Shown here one piece after another: positions 26,054 through 36,542 of a stretch of DNA of 64,000 nt (its first letter is position 1; each line of letters begins with the position of its first letter). The DNA is from Lampropedia aestuarii. GTDB lineage: Bacteria; Pseudomonadota; Gammaproteobacteria; Burkholderiales; Burkholderiaceae_C. The notes under the pieces are model-generated. The model saw nothing but the letters and a program-made list of their open reading frames with translations, searched no databases and was not told the DNA's origin. A program made the translations under genes and the position numbers. The stretch is taken from positions 186,001 through 250,000 of the forward strand of contig NZ_SSWX01000001.1 of the NCBI RefSeq assembly GCF_004803635.1, read 5' to 3'.

Positions 26054-27862
26054 TCAATCCTCTACTTGCAAGATAGCCAAGAATGCTTCTTGTGGCACTT
26101 CAACAGAACCGATCTGCTTCATGCGTTTTTTACCGGCTTTTTGTTTCTCCAGCAGCTTGCGTTTGCGTGAAATATCCCCGCCATAGCATTTAGCCAACAC
26201 GTTTTTGCGCAATGCCTTGACCGTTTCGCGGGCAATGATGTGCCCGCCAATCGCAGCCTGGATCGCCACATCGAACATCTGGCGGGAAATCACTTCACGC
26301 ATTTTGCCGACCACGGCACGGCCTCGGTACTGCGACTGGCTGCGGTGCACGATGATGGACAAGGCATCGACGCGCTCGCTATTGAGCAAAATGTCGACTT
26401 TGACCACATCGGATGGGCGGTACTCCTTGAACTCGTAGTCCATGGACGCATAACCGCGGCTGACCGATTTGAGCTTGTCAAAGAAGTCCAGCACGATTTC
26501 TGCCAGCGGCATCTCATAAGTCAGCATGACCTGCCGGCCGTGGTAGGCCATATTGAGCTGTACACCCCGCTTTTGATTGCACAAGGTCATGACAACACCG
26601 ACGTAGTCTTGCGGCAAGAAGATGTGCACGGTCACAATGGGCTCGCGGATCTCTTGCACCTTGGCCGCGTCAGGCAATTTGGATGGGTTTTCAACCTGGA
26701 TCACTTCCCCATCCGCCTTGACGACTTCATACACGACGCTGGGCGCCGTCGTAATCAGGTCTTGATCGAATTCGCGCTCCAGGCGCTCCTGCACAATTTC
26801 CATGTGCAGCAGCCCCAAAAAGCCGCAGCGAAAACCAAAACCCAAGGCTTGAGAAACTTCGGGCTCAAACTGCAAGGCTGCATCGTTGAGCTGCAGTTTC
26901 TCCATCGCGTCACGCAACGCGTCGTACTCGCTGGCCTCAGTCGGGTACAAGCCAGCAAACACCTGCGGTTGAATTTCTTTAAAACCCGGCAGCGCTGATT
27001 CAGCTGGGCCCAAATTATTCGGCAGCTTTTTCTCCAAAGTAATGGTGTCACCCACTTTGGCAACCTTCAGCTCTTTGATGCCGGCAATGATGAAGCCGAC
27101 CTCGCCTGCATACAAGACCTCGCGTGAGGTCGAAGCAGGGGTAAACACCCCGAGGCTGCCGGCTTCGTAGGCGGCCCCAGAGGCCATCATGCGAATGCGC
27201 TCGCCTTTCTTCAGTTGGCCATCAACCACGCGCACCAGCATCACGACACCGACATAAGGGTCAAACCAGCTGTCAATGATCATTGCGCGCAGCGGCGCGT
27301 CTGGATTGCCTTGAGGGGCTGGCACTTTGGCCACGATCAACTCCAACACGTCTTCAATGCCCATGCCGGTCTTGGCCGAGATGGCAATCGCGTCCATCGC
27401 ATCGATGCCAATCACATCCTCAATTTCTGCTTTGGCCTGGTCTGGATCGGCCTGAGGCAAATCCATTTTATTGAGCACAGGCAACACTTCCACGCCCAAA
27501 TCGAGCGCGGTGTAGCAGTTGGCCACGGTTTGCGCTTCCACGCCCTGTGACGCATCAACCACCAATAGCGCGCCTTCGCAAGCCGATAGCGAGCGGGAAA
27601 CTTCGTAGGAAAAGTCCACGTGGCCAGGCGTATCAATCAAATTGAGGTTGTAGACCTTGCCGTCTTTGGCTTTGTATTGCAGGGCTGCGGTTTGTGCCTT
27701 GATGGTAATGCCGCGCTCTTTCTCGATCTCCATCGAGTCGAGCACCTGTGCAGACATTTCACGTTTGCTCAAACCACCGCTGTACTCAATCAGTCGATCT
27801 GCAAGCGTGGATTTGCCATGGTCAATATGGGCAATGATGGAGAAATTGCGAATGTGGTTCAT
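26054..27862 (-). CDS. lepA: Elongation factor 4 (LepA)
   Basis: A 602-residue ribosomal back-translocase-type GTPase. It starts [20 protein letters not shown] (G1), followed by the switch region [22 protein letters not shown] (G3) and NKMDLP (G4); the specific C-terminal domain includes [20 protein letters not shown] and [20 protein letters not shown]. The ATG at 27862 matches the family start; an in-frame extension of 11 residues upstream is rejected. It heads the lepA-lepB-DUF4845-rnc-era-recO run. Confidence 0.96.
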   Translation of the reverse strand: MNHIRNFSIIAHIDHGKSTLADRLIEYSGGLSKREMSAQVLDSMEIEKERGITIKAQTAALQYKAKDGKVYNLNLIDTPGHVDFSYEVSRSLSACEGALLVVDASQGVEAQTVANCYTALDLGVEVLPVLNKMDLPQADPDQAKAEIEDVIGIDAMDAIAISAKTGMGIEDVLELIVAKVPAPQGNPDAPLRAMIIDSWFDPYVGVVMLVRVVDGQLKKGERIRMMASGAAYEAGSLGVFTPASTSREVLYAGEVGFIIAGIKELKVAKVGDTITLEKKLPNNLGPAESALPGFKEIQPQVFAGLYPTEASEYDALRDAMEKLQLNDAALQFEPEVSQALGFGFRCGFLGLLHMEIVQERLEREFDQDLITTAPSVVYEVVKADGEVIQVENPSKLPDAAKVQEIREPIVTVHIFLPQDYVGVVMTLCNQKRGVQLNMAYHGRQVMLTYEMPLAEIVLDFFDKLKSVSRGYASMDYEFKEYRPSDVVKVDILLNSERVDALSIIVHRSQSQYRGRAVVGKMREVISRQMFDVAIQAAIGGHIIARETVKALRKNVLAKCYGGDISRKRKLLEKQKAGKKRMKQIGSVEVPQEAFLAILQVED

Positions 27863-28146
27863 GTAAACAGTACAAGGGATGGTCTGCACACACAAGCAGC
27901 CGCAGCGGCGGCGGCTCCATGGGACAAAACCATCAAACTAGGGGTGATCAGTGGGGCGATCAGGGCATTGCATGGTCAAGTACAGCATTACCCATCGAAC
28001 GAAGCCGTGATAACCGGTGAGATTCTATCGTTTTGCGCTCAACTTGAAACAATCCACTTGCTATTTAGCAGGTGTTTGCTGTGACTCTGCTTGCCCGGCC
28101 CATCTCTGGGCCAGGATTGACCTGCAAGCACCAGCGCGATTGGCAC
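27863..28146. other. Intergenic region between rsh and lepA
   Basis: About 284 bp, expected to hold the lepA operon promoter. A GGCCCA...TGGGCC stem near 28096-28113 lies past the rsh stop but has no T run. No gene seen. Confidence 0.4.
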
Positions 28147-30423
28147 TCAATCTGGCAAAAACCGCTGCACGCGCTGCACGGCCCTGACACGGCGCAAATT
28201 GCGCAGCAATTGCTCCAGGTGGTCCTGATTGCGCACAGAGACGGTCATGCGAATCTCGATCGTTTCAAGGCGCCCTTCTTCGAGCATGTCAATGCGCAAG
28301 ATATTGACCTCAGATTGGGCAATGACCCTGGTTGCTTCGGCCAAGGCCCCTTTGGAGTTGCGCAGATTCAAGGAAAGACAGGCCTCAAAATCGCCGACCG
28401 GCTCATCGGACCATTCAACCGGCATCGCAGTTGAGGTGTCTTTGCTCAAACGACGCGCCGCTACCGGGCACTCCTGGCGGTGCACTTCCAGGCCCTTGCC
28501 ACTGATGAGCAAGCCCACCAAGGCATCACCAGGAACGGGGCGACAGCAGGTGGCATACCGCACCGGCGCACCATCGACCCCACCGACGGCCAATACCACC
28601 TCAGCCCCACCACTGGTCTTCAAGCGCTCCTTGGACAATACCAATGCATCAGGCTTGAAGCCTATGGACTGCAACAATTGTCCAATTTGCGAGACCAGCT
28701 CACTGGCAATCATGCGACCCAAACCAATTTCCTGCAAAATCTCTTCGCGCGAGCGGCCCTGGTTGAGCACTGCCAATTGCTGCCAGACTGTCTGCGCAAG
28801 CTCAGTCGCCTCGGGGACATTGTCATAGCCTGCCACACGCATGGCTTGGTTGAGCAATCGCAGGCCCAATCCGGCGGTCTCTTCCTGGTCTGCATGCTTG
28901 AGCTGGTTGCGAATGCGCGAGCGCGCACGGCCCGTTTTGACAAACTCCAGCCAACCTGGATGGGGCCTGGCCTCATCCGAGGTGAATATTTCAATCGTAT
29001 CGCCGTTTTTCAAAATGGTACGCAGCGACACCACATTGCCATTGACTTGAGCCGCTGCAATATGGTCGCCCACGTTGCTGTGAATGGCATAGGCAAAATC
29101 CACGACAGTGGCACCTATCGGCAAGGTGACAATTTGGTTTTTGGGGGTGAACACATACACCGACTCCGGATGCAGGTCGACCTTGACATCGTTGAGGAAG
29201 TCAGCAGCCTCGTCAGAGGAGTGCTCAATCTCCAGCATCGACTCAAGCCAACGGCCATTGAGGCTGTCTGCCAGCATCCGATCCAAACCTTTGGACTGGT
29301 AAAGCCAATGCGCAGCAATGCCGGTCTCGGCCACCACATGCATCATCTCTGTGCGCAGCTCAACCTCCACCTCAACCGAAGAGGGTCCTAGCAAGGCCGT
29401 ATGCAAGGACTGGTAGCCATTGGGCTTTGGACTGGCAATATAGTCCTTGAAGTAGCCAGGCACAGGCCGGTAGGTTTGGTGCACCACACCCAGGCCTGTA
29501 TAACAATCGATGGCGCTTTCGCACAAAACCTGGATGCCAAAAATATCGCTGACCTTCGCAAAACTCAGGCCCTTGGCGGTCATTTGCAGGTAGACCTTGT
29601 AGAGTGCTTGTTCACGCTCCAGCAAGCGCACCTTCAGTTGGCGCTGCGCAAACGCCTTCTCCAGCTCGGCCGCAATGCGCTCGGCCATGCCACGCCTGCG
29701 CGACTTGACCTTCTCAACCGCTTTGGACAAGGTCTGGTAGCGCCAAGGGTGCAAATGCTTGAACGACAACTCTTGCAGCTCTCGATAGGTCGCATTCAGC
29801 CCCAAGCGGTTCGAGATAGGGGCGTAAATCTCCAGGGTTTCCCTTGAAATACGCCCCCATTTGCTCCGCGGCGCCACAGACAGCGTGCGCATATTGTGGG
29901 TGCGATCAGCCAGCTTGATCAGAATCACGCGCACATCCTTGGCCATGGCCAAGAGCATTTTGCGAAAGGATTGCGCCTGGTTTTCTTCTCTGGAGTGGAA
30001 CTCCAGTTTGTCGAGCTTGGTCAGGCCATCGACCAGCTCAGCAACATCATTGCCAAACAACACCTCAATGTCATGTTTGGTGACACCACAGTCTTCCATG
30101 GCGTCGTGCATCAAGGCCGCCATTAAGGCAATGGCATCCAAATGCCATTGCGAGCACAAGGCCGCAACAGCAATTGGATGCGTAATATAGGGCTCACCGC
30201 TATTGCGGTACTGGCCTGTATGCGCGCGCTCAGCAAAGTGAAAGGCCTCGAGCACGCGCTGCTGGTCGGACTCGCTCAGGTACTCAATCATGCGCGCAAA
30301 GTCTGCATACGCTTGATCGACCAACTGCCGGTGTTCAGGCGTGAGCGCATCGGACTCTTGCTGCTTTAAAAAAGCAGCAGTCTGCGGTGTGGGGGATGGG
30401 CTTGTTAAACCTGCCAATTTCAT
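28147..30423 (-). CDS. spoT: Bifunctional (p)ppGpp synthetase/hydrolase (RelA/SpoT family)
   Basis: A 758-residue long RSH enzyme. The N-terminal HD hydrolase has RAHTGQYRNSGEPYITHPIA, LMAALMHDAMEDCGV and IKLADRTHNMRTL, so hydrolysis should be active. The synthetase domain has DIFGIQVLCES and YFKDYIASPKPNGYQSLHTA. The TGS domain begins VYVFTPKNQIVTLPIGATVV and the C terminus carries the zinc-finger-like and ACT regions (VRYATCCRPVPGDALVG). It sets the stringent-response alarmone level. It follows rpoZ but a terminator lies between them, so it likely has its own promoter in addition. Confidence 0.94.
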   Translation of the reverse strand: MKLAGLTSPSPTPQTAAFLKQQESDALTPEHRQLVDQAYADFARMIEYLSESDQQRVLEAFHFAERAHTGQYRNSGEPYITHPIAVAALCSQWHLDAIALMAALMHDAMEDCGVTKHDIEVLFGNDVAELVDGLTKLDKLEFHSREENQAQSFRKMLLAMAKDVRVILIKLADRTHNMRTLSVAPRSKWGRISRETLEIYAPISNRLGLNATYRELQELSFKHLHPWRYQTLSKAVEKVKSRRRGMAERIAAELEKAFAQRQLKVRLLEREQALYKVYLQMTAKGLSFAKVSDIFGIQVLCESAIDCYTGLGVVHQTYRPVPGYFKDYIASPKPNGYQSLHTALLGPSSVEVEVELRTEMMHVVAETGIAAHWLYQSKGLDRMLADSLNGRWLESMLEIEHSSDEAADFLNDVKVDLHPESVYVFTPKNQIVTLPIGATVVDFAYAIHSNVGDHIAAAQVNGNVVSLRTILKNGDTIEIFTSDEARPHPGWLEFVKTGRARSRIRNQLKHADQEETAGLGLRLLNQAMRVAGYDNVPEATELAQTVWQQLAVLNQGRSREEILQEIGLGRMIASELVSQIGQLLQSIGFKPDALVLSKERLKTSGGAEVVLAVGGVDGAPVRYATCCRPVPGDALVGLLISGKGLEVHRQECPVAARRLSKDTSTAMPVEWSDEPVGDFEACLSLNLRNSKGALAEATRVIAQSEVNILRIDMLEEGRLETIEIRMTVSVRNQDHLEQLLRNLRRVRAVQRVQRFLPD

Positions 30424-30480
30424 TGTGACAATGTATCAAAAGCAGCGAACATACGCACGGTCTGTTGGGAAAAAACAAAA

Positions 30481-30495
30481 CACCCCAAAGGGGTG
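30481..30495 (-). terminator. Terminator after rpoZ
   Basis: On the minus strand CACCCC, TTT loop, GGGGTG then TTTTGTTTTTT. Classic shape, 76 bp after rpoZ and 58 bp before rsh. Read-through to rsh is possible. Confidence 0.85.
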
Positions 30496-30570
30496 CTTTG
30501 TTTCATCTATCGTTTGACTGCCAAAGCGGGCCCAAAAGCCCACATGCAGGGCCCGCAGCAACCGTCCAAA

Positions 30571-30774
30571 TTAGACCGGCACTTTACGCAGCATTTCAAT
30601 GCCTGTCTTGCCATCGGCAATTTCACGCAAAGCAGTCACAGCGGCTTTGTTGCTGGTTTCAATTTTGGGCGTATGGCCTTGGTTGATCATGCGGGCGCGA
30701 TAAGTGGCTGCCAGCACCAGCTGAAAACGATTGGGGATATTTTGAAGACTGTCTTCAGCGGTAATACGTGCCAT
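30571..30774 (-). CDS. rpoZ: RNA polymerase omega subunit
   Basis: A 67-residue omega subunit: [20 protein letters not shown], then [13 protein letters not shown] and [17 protein letters not shown]. It stabilises beta' in RNA polymerase and links to ppGpp binding. The ATG at 30774 is chosen because the family begins MARIT; the open frame runs 27 codons further upstream without homology. It lies between gmk and rsh, the usual order. Confidence 0.95.
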   Translation of the reverse strand: MARITAEDSLQNIPNRFQLVLAATYRARMINQGHTPKIETSNKAAVTALREIADGKTGIEMLRKVPV

Positions 30775-30860
30775 AACTTCTTTCTCAATGATTGATACAG
30801 AGCGGCGCAGCGCCAGCCAAAAAAAATCGCCCACCTCAACGACACGCCAAATCAACCAGC

Positions 30861-31562
30861 CTAGCCCTTGGCCACGATGCCCAATGCGTTAAAGACATCG
30901 GCCCTGGCTCTTTGCTGTGCTGGATAACGCAGGCGTTGCGAGTGAACGACACTTTTCAGATCGAAAACAGCGCGCTCAAAAACCTCGTTGATTATAACGT
31001 AGTCGAAGTTTTCTGCCTGTGCCATTTCGATACAGGCATTGCGCATTCTCAAATCGATCACATCGAGCTTGTCTTCCCCACGACGCTCCAAGCGTGCGCG
31101 CAACTCTTCCAAGCTAGGTGGCAAAATGAAGATCAGCACGGCATTGGCAAAAATCTTCTTGACCTGCATCGCGCCTTGAAAATCAATTTCAAGCACCACA
31201 TCGGCACCCTGGGCAATGCGGTCTTCGACGGCTTTCTTGGCCGTGCCATAGCGATTGCCATGCACATTGGCCCATTCGATGAAAGCATCGTTGGCAACCA
31301 TGGCATCGAATTCATCGCTGGAGATGAAAAAATATTCGCGCCCGTGCTTTTCCTGTCCACGTGGCCCGCGGGTCGTATGCGAGACCGTTGGGTGCACACG
31401 CGTATCCAACTCCAGCAAGGCCTTGACCAAACTGGACTTGCCCGCACCACTTGGCGCTGCAACGACAAACAAACTGCCTGGATAATGGTCTTGCAAACTA
31501 GGCTCTGGCTGCGCCACAGCGGCCTGGTGGCTCAATGAATCGTTTGTTGTATGACTCGACAT
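30861..31562 (-). CDS. gmk: Guanylate kinase
   Basis: A 233-residue kinase that converts GMP to GDP. P-loop [18 protein letters not shown] near residue 36; GMP-binding [19 protein letters not shown] and [26 protein letters not shown]; and [19 protein letters not shown]. The first 25 residues are a Gln/Ser/His-rich extension, so an internal start is possible. Thirteen bases separate it from the upstream yicC gene. Confidence 0.94.
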   Translation of the reverse strand: MSSHTTNDSLSHQAAVAQPEPSLQDHYPGSLFVVAAPSGAGKSSLVKALLELDTRVHPTVSHTTRGPRGQEKHGREYFFISSDEFDAMVANDAFIEWANVHGNRYGTAKKAVEDRIAQGADVVLEIDFQGAMQVKKIFANAVLIFILPPSLEELRARLERRGEDKLDVIDLRMRNACIEMAQAENFDYVIINEVFERAVFDLKSVVHSQRLRYPAQQRARADVFNALGIVAKG

Positions 31563-31574
31563 GTCAAATCTCTC

Positions 31575-32489
31575 TTACTCAATATTTTGAACCTGTTCAC
31601 GCATTTGCTCGACGAGCACTTTCATTTCCATGCTGATGCGGCTGAGCTCCAAAGAGGCCGATTTGCTGCCCAGCGTATTGGCCTCGCGGTGCAGCTCTTG
31701 GATCAGGAAGTCCAAACGCTTGCCAATTGCGCCCCCCTTTTTGAGCAAGCTGGTGATTTCATCCAAATGGGCCTGCAAGCGCGCGAGTTCTTCAGCCACA
31801 TCAATGCGAATCGCATAAGCGGTCAATTCGGCAATCGCACGCTGCTCCATCGCTTGCAGGTCCAGTGAAACCGTGTCCTTGGAGGATGCGAGCATCTCGC
31901 TCCAGCGCTCCATGAACTTGGCCTTATGCTGCTCGACTGCCGCAGGAATCAACGGGCCAGCCTTGTGAACTGCGTCACGCAAAGCCTCTATCTTGTCATC
32001 CAAAACCGCCTTGAGTCGCGCCCCTTCTGTCGCACGTGCAGCCTTGAGCTGCGCAATGCACTGCCCAAACGCCTTGGCCGCCGCGTCACTCCACTCGATC
32101 GCATCCTCTGCGCCATCGGAGCCCTTCATGCGGGCCTGCAATTCAATCACTTCAGCCACCGACAAGGCTCGCGCTTGCGGCATCCAGGCCAAAACCATCT
32201 CTTGCTGATTGAGCAGATGCTGAATTGCAGCAGAATCAACCACCGAACCGGCTATCGGCCTGGATTGACGCACAAACACACGCACCTCGATTTTGCCGCG
32301 ACTGAGCTCATCCACCAGCATTTGGCGAAACTGCGACTCCACGGACTTCAAGGCTTCGGGCAGCTTGAAAACGAGGTCCAAGAAACGGCTATTAACACTT
32401 CTGATCTCGAATCCCAGCGTGAGCTGCTCGGCATTGTCTTGTGGCTCGACTTGCCCAGAAGCAAAGCCAGTCATACTGTAAACTGCCAT
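31575..32489 (-). CDS. yicC: YicC/YloC-family endoribonuclease
   Basis: A 304-residue YicC-type protein: MAVYSMTGFASGQVEPQDNA, EIRSVNSRFLDLVFKLPEAL and RGKIEVRVFV at the N terminus, and the C-terminal DUF1732 core GKRLDFLIQELHREANTLGS. The family is described as an endoribonuclease in E. coli. It is commonly found next to gmk, as here, and is probably first in the yicC-gmk-rpoZ unit. It is divergent from the kinase gene at 32602. Confidence 0.93.
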   Translation of the reverse strand: MAVYSMTGFASGQVEPQDNAEQLTLGFEIRSVNSRFLDLVFKLPEALKSVESQFRQMLVDELSRGKIEVRVFVRQSRPIAGSVVDSAAIQHLLNQQEMVLAWMPQARALSVAEVIELQARMKGSDGAEDAIEWSDAAAKAFGQCIAQLKAARATEGARLKAVLDDKIEALRDAVHKAGPLIPAAVEQHKAKFMERWSEMLASSKDTVSLDLQAMEQRAIAELTAYAIRIDVAEELARLQAHLDEITSLLKKGGAIGKRLDFLIQELHREANTLGSKSASLELSRISMEMKVLVEQMREQVQNIE

Positions 32490-32529
32490 AAATGACGAAA
32501 TCCTTCTCGCAGGCCATCTTCAAACATTC

Positions 32530-32557
32530 TTGAATTTGGCTTAAATAGCGCTATTAT
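32530..32557 (+). promoter_or_regulatory. Predicted sigma-70 promoter of the kinase-phosphatase pair
   Basis: TTGAAT, 16 bases, TATTAT, about 45 bp before the kinase start. It overlaps a perfect 12-bp palindrome AATAGCGCTATT, which may be an operator or coincidence. Confidence 0.5.
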
Positions 32558-32601
32558 CGCCTGTGCAAGCTGCCTAATAATCATCTAATTGACATTTAGC
32601 A

Positions 32602-33612
32602 ATGTCCCAGCCTCAAGCGAACAGCGCGAACACGCCCCCCAAACCCAAGCCCACTCCGCTGCCACCCAACACCAAGGTGGGCGAATACCGCTTGCTGCAT
32701 CGCATCTCTTCTGGTGGCTTCGGTGTCGTTTATTTTGCCGTCAGCCCCACTGGCCATCCTGTGGCCATTAAAGAATACCTACCAGGGTCCCTGGTCACCC
32801 GCGCGCCTGGTGAGCTGGTTCCTCAGGTGGCACCAGAAAAAATGTCCCTCTACCGCCTGGGGCTGAAAAGCTTCTTTGAAGAAGGCCGCTCACTGGCGCA
32901 AATTTCGCACGACTCCGTAGTGGGGGTATTGAATTTTTTTCGCGAGAACGAGACCGTCTACATGGTCATGAACCACCTGGAAGGCTCGACCTTGCAAGAG
33001 TTCATTGTGACAGCACGCAACCCCGATAGCCGCAAGGTATTTCGAGAATCCACGATACGTTCACTATTTGATGAAATTTTGCGGGGTTTACGCATCGTTC
33101 ACCAACACAAGATGCTGCATCTGGACATCAAGCCGGCCAATATTTTCGTCACCGATGACGACAAGGCCGTCCTGATTGATTTTGGCGCTGCGCGTGAAGT
33201 TTTGTCCAAAGAGGGCAATTTTGTCCGGCCCATGTATACGCCAGGCTTTGCCGCCCCCGAAATGTACAAGCGCGATGGCGCTCTGGGTCCGTGGACAGAC
33301 ATCTACGCGATTGGCGCCTGCATTTATGCCTGCATGCTGGGCGTGCCCCCCAATGATGTACCACAGCGCACCGAAAAAGACCGCTTGTCGCTGTCACTGA
33401 GCCGCATCCGCAACATCTACTCTGACAACCTGATTCAGGTCGTCGAGTGGTGCATGGCGCTCGACCCTCTGGCGCGTCCGCAATCGGTGTTCTCGCTGCA
33501 AAAAGAACTCGCACATGAGTCCGAATTACGCTATTCGAAAATGAGCATGGCAGAAAAAATGCGCATGCAAATCAGCACCCTAGTTAGCGGCAACAAAAAA
33601 GACGCCAAATAA
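32602..33612 (+). CDS. Eukaryotic-type serine/threonine protein kinase
   Basis: A 336-residue Hanks-type kinase without a membrane segment, so cytosolic. After a Pro/Ala/Asn-rich start of about 25 residues come the glycine loop ISSGGFGVVYFAV, the ATP Lys in VAIKEYLPG, the catalytic loop LHLDIKPANIF, the DFG motif in LIDFGAAREVL, and an APE-like GFAAPEMYKR with DIYAIGACIYACMLG. Every key catalytic residue is present. The C terminus (SEL-RYSKMSMAEKMRMQIS) is helical. The gene lies 50 bp upstream of a PP2C phosphatase, an obvious writer-eraser pair; substrates are unknown. Confidence 0.92.
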   Translation: MSQPQANSANTPPKPKPTPLPPNTKVGEYRLLHRISSGGFGVVYFAVSPTGHPVAIKEYLPGSLVTRAPGELVPQVAPEKMSLYRLGLKSFFEEGRSLAQISHDSVVGVLNFFRENETVYMVMNHLEGSTLQEFIVTARNPDSRKVFRESTIRSLFDEILRGLRIVHQHKMLHLDIKPANIFVTDDDKAVLIDFGAAREVLSKEGNFVRPMYTPGFAAPEMYKRDGALGPWTDIYAIGACIYACMLGVPPNDVPQRTEKDRLSLSLSRIRNIYSDNLIQVVEWCMALDPLARPQSVFSLQKELAHESELRYSKMSMAEKMRMQISTLVSGNKKDAK

Positions 33613-33662
33613 CTCAGCACTTGCCTTTGGCAATTGCGCTCTAATACCTTTGTACAAGCTTC

Positions 33663-34541
33663 ATGAAATTTTCCGTCTTTCAAACCAGTCACCAAGGTGG
33701 TCGTCAAAAAAATGAAGACCGCATGGGCTACTGTTTTACGCAAGAGTCCGCGTTATTTGTTCTTGCTGACGGCATGGGCGGCCACCCAGAAGGCGAGATT
33801 GCGGCAGAAATTGCACTGCAAACCATGGCCACGCTGTTCAAGAAACAAGCCCAGCCCACCCTTGAGAATGTTGGGCATTTTCTCGAATCCAGCCTGCTGA
33901 CTGCACACCGACAAATTCTGCGCTATGCGATTGACAAGGCCATGCCCGATTCACCGCGCACCACGCTTGTGGCCGCAGTCATCCAAAACGGCTATATCCA
34001 ATGGATTCATTGTGGCGACTCGCGCCTGTATATTGCACGCGCATCCACTCTGGTGCTGCGCACCCGTGACCACTCGTACTCGGAGTTGCGCGACTCGATT
34101 CTGACCAAAGTCGGCGAGATGAACCGCAATGTGCTGTTCACCTGTCTGGGCTCCCCCACCCGACCGATTTACGATCTCAGCGCCAGCACTGCATTGAGCC
34201 TGGGCGACCGTGTGCTGCTGTGCTCGGACGGGCTGTGGGGTCCGCTGCGTGAAGAGGACATTGTGACCCGCCTGGTCAGTGGCCCAGTGGACCACGCCGG
34301 TCCAATCCTCGTGGATTATGCCTACGCCGCAGCTGGCAAGCACAGTGACAACATCACGCTGATTGCCGCACATTGGGAAGAAGAGGCGCAGATAACGATT
34401 CCGGCAGAAGAGTACTATGCCTACGATGAGGATTTCACCTCCACCATCACCGGCGATTTACTGGACGACTCGGCCATCGAGCAAAGCCTCGATGACATCA
34501 ACCAAGCATTGAGCAAAAGCAAGCCGGGCAACACACCATAA
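33663..34541 (+). CDS. PP2C-family serine/threonine phosphatase
   Basis: A 292-residue metal-dependent phosphatase. Motifs in order: GGRQKNEDRMGY (with the conserved Asp), LFVLADGMGGHPEGEIAAE, IHCGDSRLYIARA, VLLCSDGLWGPL and KHSDNITLIAAHW. All acidic metal ligands seem present. The C terminus (about residues 245-292) is acidic (DEDFTSTITGDLLDDSAIEQ) with no recognised domain. It probably dephosphorylates targets of the kinase encoded immediately upstream. Confidence 0.92.
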   Translation: MKFSVFQTSHQGGRQKNEDRMGYCFTQESALFVLADGMGGHPEGEIAAEIALQTMATLFKKQAQPTLENVGHFLESSLLTAHRQILRYAIDKAMPDSPRTTLVAAVIQNGYIQWIHCGDSRLYIARASTLVLRTRDHSYSELRDSILTKVGEMNRNVLFTCLGSPTRPIYDLSASTALSLGDRVLLCSDGLWGPLREEDIVTRLVSGPVDHAGPILVDYAYAAAGKHSDNITLIAAHWEEEAQITIPAEEYYAYDEDFTSTITGDLLDDSAIEQSLDDINQALSKSKPGNTP

Positions 34542-34668
34542 GCTGCACGGCAAGCACGCACATTGCAAAGCTGGCTCCAGACAGCGCAACCGCATGGCCT
34601 TCGAGCTGGCGTTGGCAATTGGTCCACGCCAAGCCCTCTCTCTCACCTATTGATTTTCAGATACCTGC

Positions 34669-35409
34669 ATGACGACTCCAAGCACACCATTCACACGTCC
34701 ACAAGGGCGCTCTGCGCAATCGCTCAGAGCCGTAGAGATCATCAGAAACTACACGATCCACGCTGAAGGCTCGGTACTGATCAGTTTTGGCAATACACGT
34801 GTACTCTGCACCGCCTCGGTCGAAGAAAAAGTCCCGCCGCACAAAAAAGGTTCAGGCGAGGGCTGGGTGACGGCTGAATACGGCATGCTGCCACGCGCCA
34901 CCCACACGCGTGGCGCGCGCGAGGCAGCCAAAGGCAAACAGACTGGCCGAACACAGGAAATCCAAAGGCTGATTGGCCGTTCACTGCGCTCGGTGTTTGA
35001 TCTAAAACTGCTGGGCGAGCATACGATTCACCTGGACTGCGATGTGCTGCAAGCTGATGGAGGCACGCGCACAGCGGCCATCACCGGCGCCTACATTGCA
35101 GCCCACGACGCGGTCACTTGGCTGCTCAAGAACAAGCGCATCAGCCAATCACCCATCCGCGAAGCCGTGGCAGCGATCTCTGTCGGCATGCTGGATGGCC
35201 AGGCACTGCTGGATCTGGAATATGTCGAGGACTCTGCCTGTGACACCGACATGAATGTGGTCATGACCGCCAGTGGCCATTTCGTCGAAGTTCAAGGCAC
35301 AGCCGAAGGCCAGGCATTCTCGCGCCAGGAAATGGACACCATGCTGGACTTGGCCAGCGCTGGCATAGCCAAGCTGATTGACTTGCAAACGCAAGCCCTG
35401 GCAAGCTGA
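34669..35409 (+). CDS. rph: Ribonuclease PH
   Basis: A 246-residue phosphorolytic 3'-5' exoribonuclease that trims tRNA 3' ends. Landmarks: [80 protein letters not shown] and [20 protein letters not shown]. Full length with intact C terminus. It lies just upstream of rdgB, a frequent pair. Confidence 0.96.
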   Translation: MTTPSTPFTRPQGRSAQSLRAVEIIRNYTIHAEGSVLISFGNTRVLCTASVEEKVPPHKKGSGEGWVTAEYGMLPRATHTRGAREAAKGKQTGRTQEIQRLIGRSLRSVFDLKLLGEHTIHLDCDVLQADGGTRTAAITGAYIAAHDAVTWLLKNKRISQSPIREAVAAISVGMLDGQALLDLEYVEDSACDTDMNVVMTASGHFVEVQGTAEGQAFSRQEMDTMLDLASAGIAKLIDLQTQALAS

Positions 35410-35487
35410 TCTCCCCCAACCCGGCCCATACGGGCTGGCCCCGCAGCACAACAAGAATCCGTTGCAGGCGCCCTGCCCGACTCCATT

Positions 35488-36093
35488 ATGAAAATCGTTT
35501 TAGCATCCAACAACCAAGGCAAGCTGGTCGAGTTACAAGCGCTATTTGCACCGCTTGGCTTTGATATCATTGCACAAGGCCAATTATTCCAGGGCGAGGC
35601 TGAAGAGCCGTTTGACACTTTTGTAGAGAATGCGTTAGCCAAAGCCCGCTTTGCCGCACACCATACTGGCCTGCCTGCCATCGCAGACGATGCAGGGCTG
35701 TGCGTCGATGCTTTCGGCGGCCTGCCGGGCGTACAAACTGCCTACTACTGCACGCAATTTGGCTATCCAAAAAGCAATGACAACAATGTGCAAGCCTTGC
35801 TGGAGCAAATGCAGCACATCGACCAGCGTGGCGCCTATATGGTCAGCACGCTGGTCGGCGTGCGTTCAGCCGCCGATCCAGAGCCTTTGATCGCCGTTGG
35901 CAAGGTGCGGGTGGAAATTGCCAGACAGCGACAGGGCAATAACGGCTTTGGTTTTGACCCGGTATTGATCGTGCCTGAGCTTGGCTGCACCTTTGCAGAG
36001 CTGTCCGAGGCCACAAAAAACCAGTATAGCCACCGCGGTCGTTCATCACGCCAAATGGTCGAACTCGTCGCGCAGTACTGGGCAGCAGCTTAA
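35488..36093 (+). CDS. rdgB: XTP/dITP diphosphatase (RdgB/HAM1)
   Basis: A 201-residue house-cleaning pyrophosphatase that removes dITP, XTP and similar nucleotides. It starts KIVLASNNQGKLVELQALFA, has FVENALAKARFAAHHTGLPA then IADDAGLCVDAFGGLPGV, NNGFGFDPVLIVPELG and the C-terminal YSHRGRSSRQM. The match to the family is complete. Followed by a good terminator. Confidence 0.95.
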   Translation: MKIVLASNNQGKLVELQALFAPLGFDIIAQGQLFQGEAEEPFDTFVENALAKARFAAHHTGLPAIADDAGLCVDAFGGLPGVQTAYYCTQFGYPKSNDNNVQALLEQMQHIDQRGAYMVSTLVGVRSAADPEPLIAVGKVRVEIARQRQGNNGFGFDPVLIVPELGCTFAELSEATKNQYSHRGRSSRQMVELVAQYWAAA

Positions 36094-36132
36094 AGCGCAG
36101 GGCTCGCGCAAATCGTCAAGCCCAAAGAAAAC

Positions 36133-36156
36133 GCGACCCTAAGGGTCGCATTTTTT
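36133..36156 (+). terminator. Bidirectional terminator between rdgB and erpA
   Basis: GCGACCC, TAA loop, GGGTCGC, then A and six T on the plus strand. On the minus strand it is followed by GTTTTC and could also end erpA. Confidence 0.88.
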
Positions 36157-36173
36157 ATTCCGAGCGCAGCAAC

Positions 36174-36542
36174 TCAGGTCGAGAAGCTGGAGCCACAACC
36201 GCAAGTGGTCGTGGCATTGGGGTTTTTGATCACAAACTGCGCGCCCTGCAGGTCTTCTTTGTAATCAATCTCTGCGCCGAGCAAGTATTGGTAGCTCATT
36301 GCGTCAATCAGCAAGGACACGCCATTTTTAGTCATGGTCGTGTCATCTTCATTGGTGATTTCATCAAAAGTGAAACCATATTGGAAACCTGAGCAACCAC
36401 CCCCTTGCACAAATACACGCAGCTTCAAATCAGGATTGCCTTCTTCGGCAATCAGGTCGGCCACTTTGGCAGCAGCTGAATCCGTGAAAACAATAGGGGT
36501 TGGCAACTCGGTGGTGGTGGATAACTCTGCGACTGCATTCAT
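36174..36542 (-). CDS. erpA: Iron-sulfur cluster insertion protein ErpA
   Basis: A 122-residue A-type carrier that delivers Fe-S clusters to apoproteins. The three cluster-binding cysteines are present: one in [14 protein letters not shown] and two in [13 protein letters not shown] 36542 follows GGAGA and fits the family length; the in-frame extension upstream is not conserved. It is downstream of the bactofilin gene by about 230 bp, with a repeat copy between them. Confidence 0.95.
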   Translation of the reverse strand: MNAVAELSTTTELPTPIVFTDSAAAKVADLIAEEGNPDLKLRVFVQGGGCSGFQYGFTFDEITNEDDTTMTKNGVSLLIDAMSYQYLLGAEIDYKEDLQGAQFVIKNPNATTTCGCGSSFST

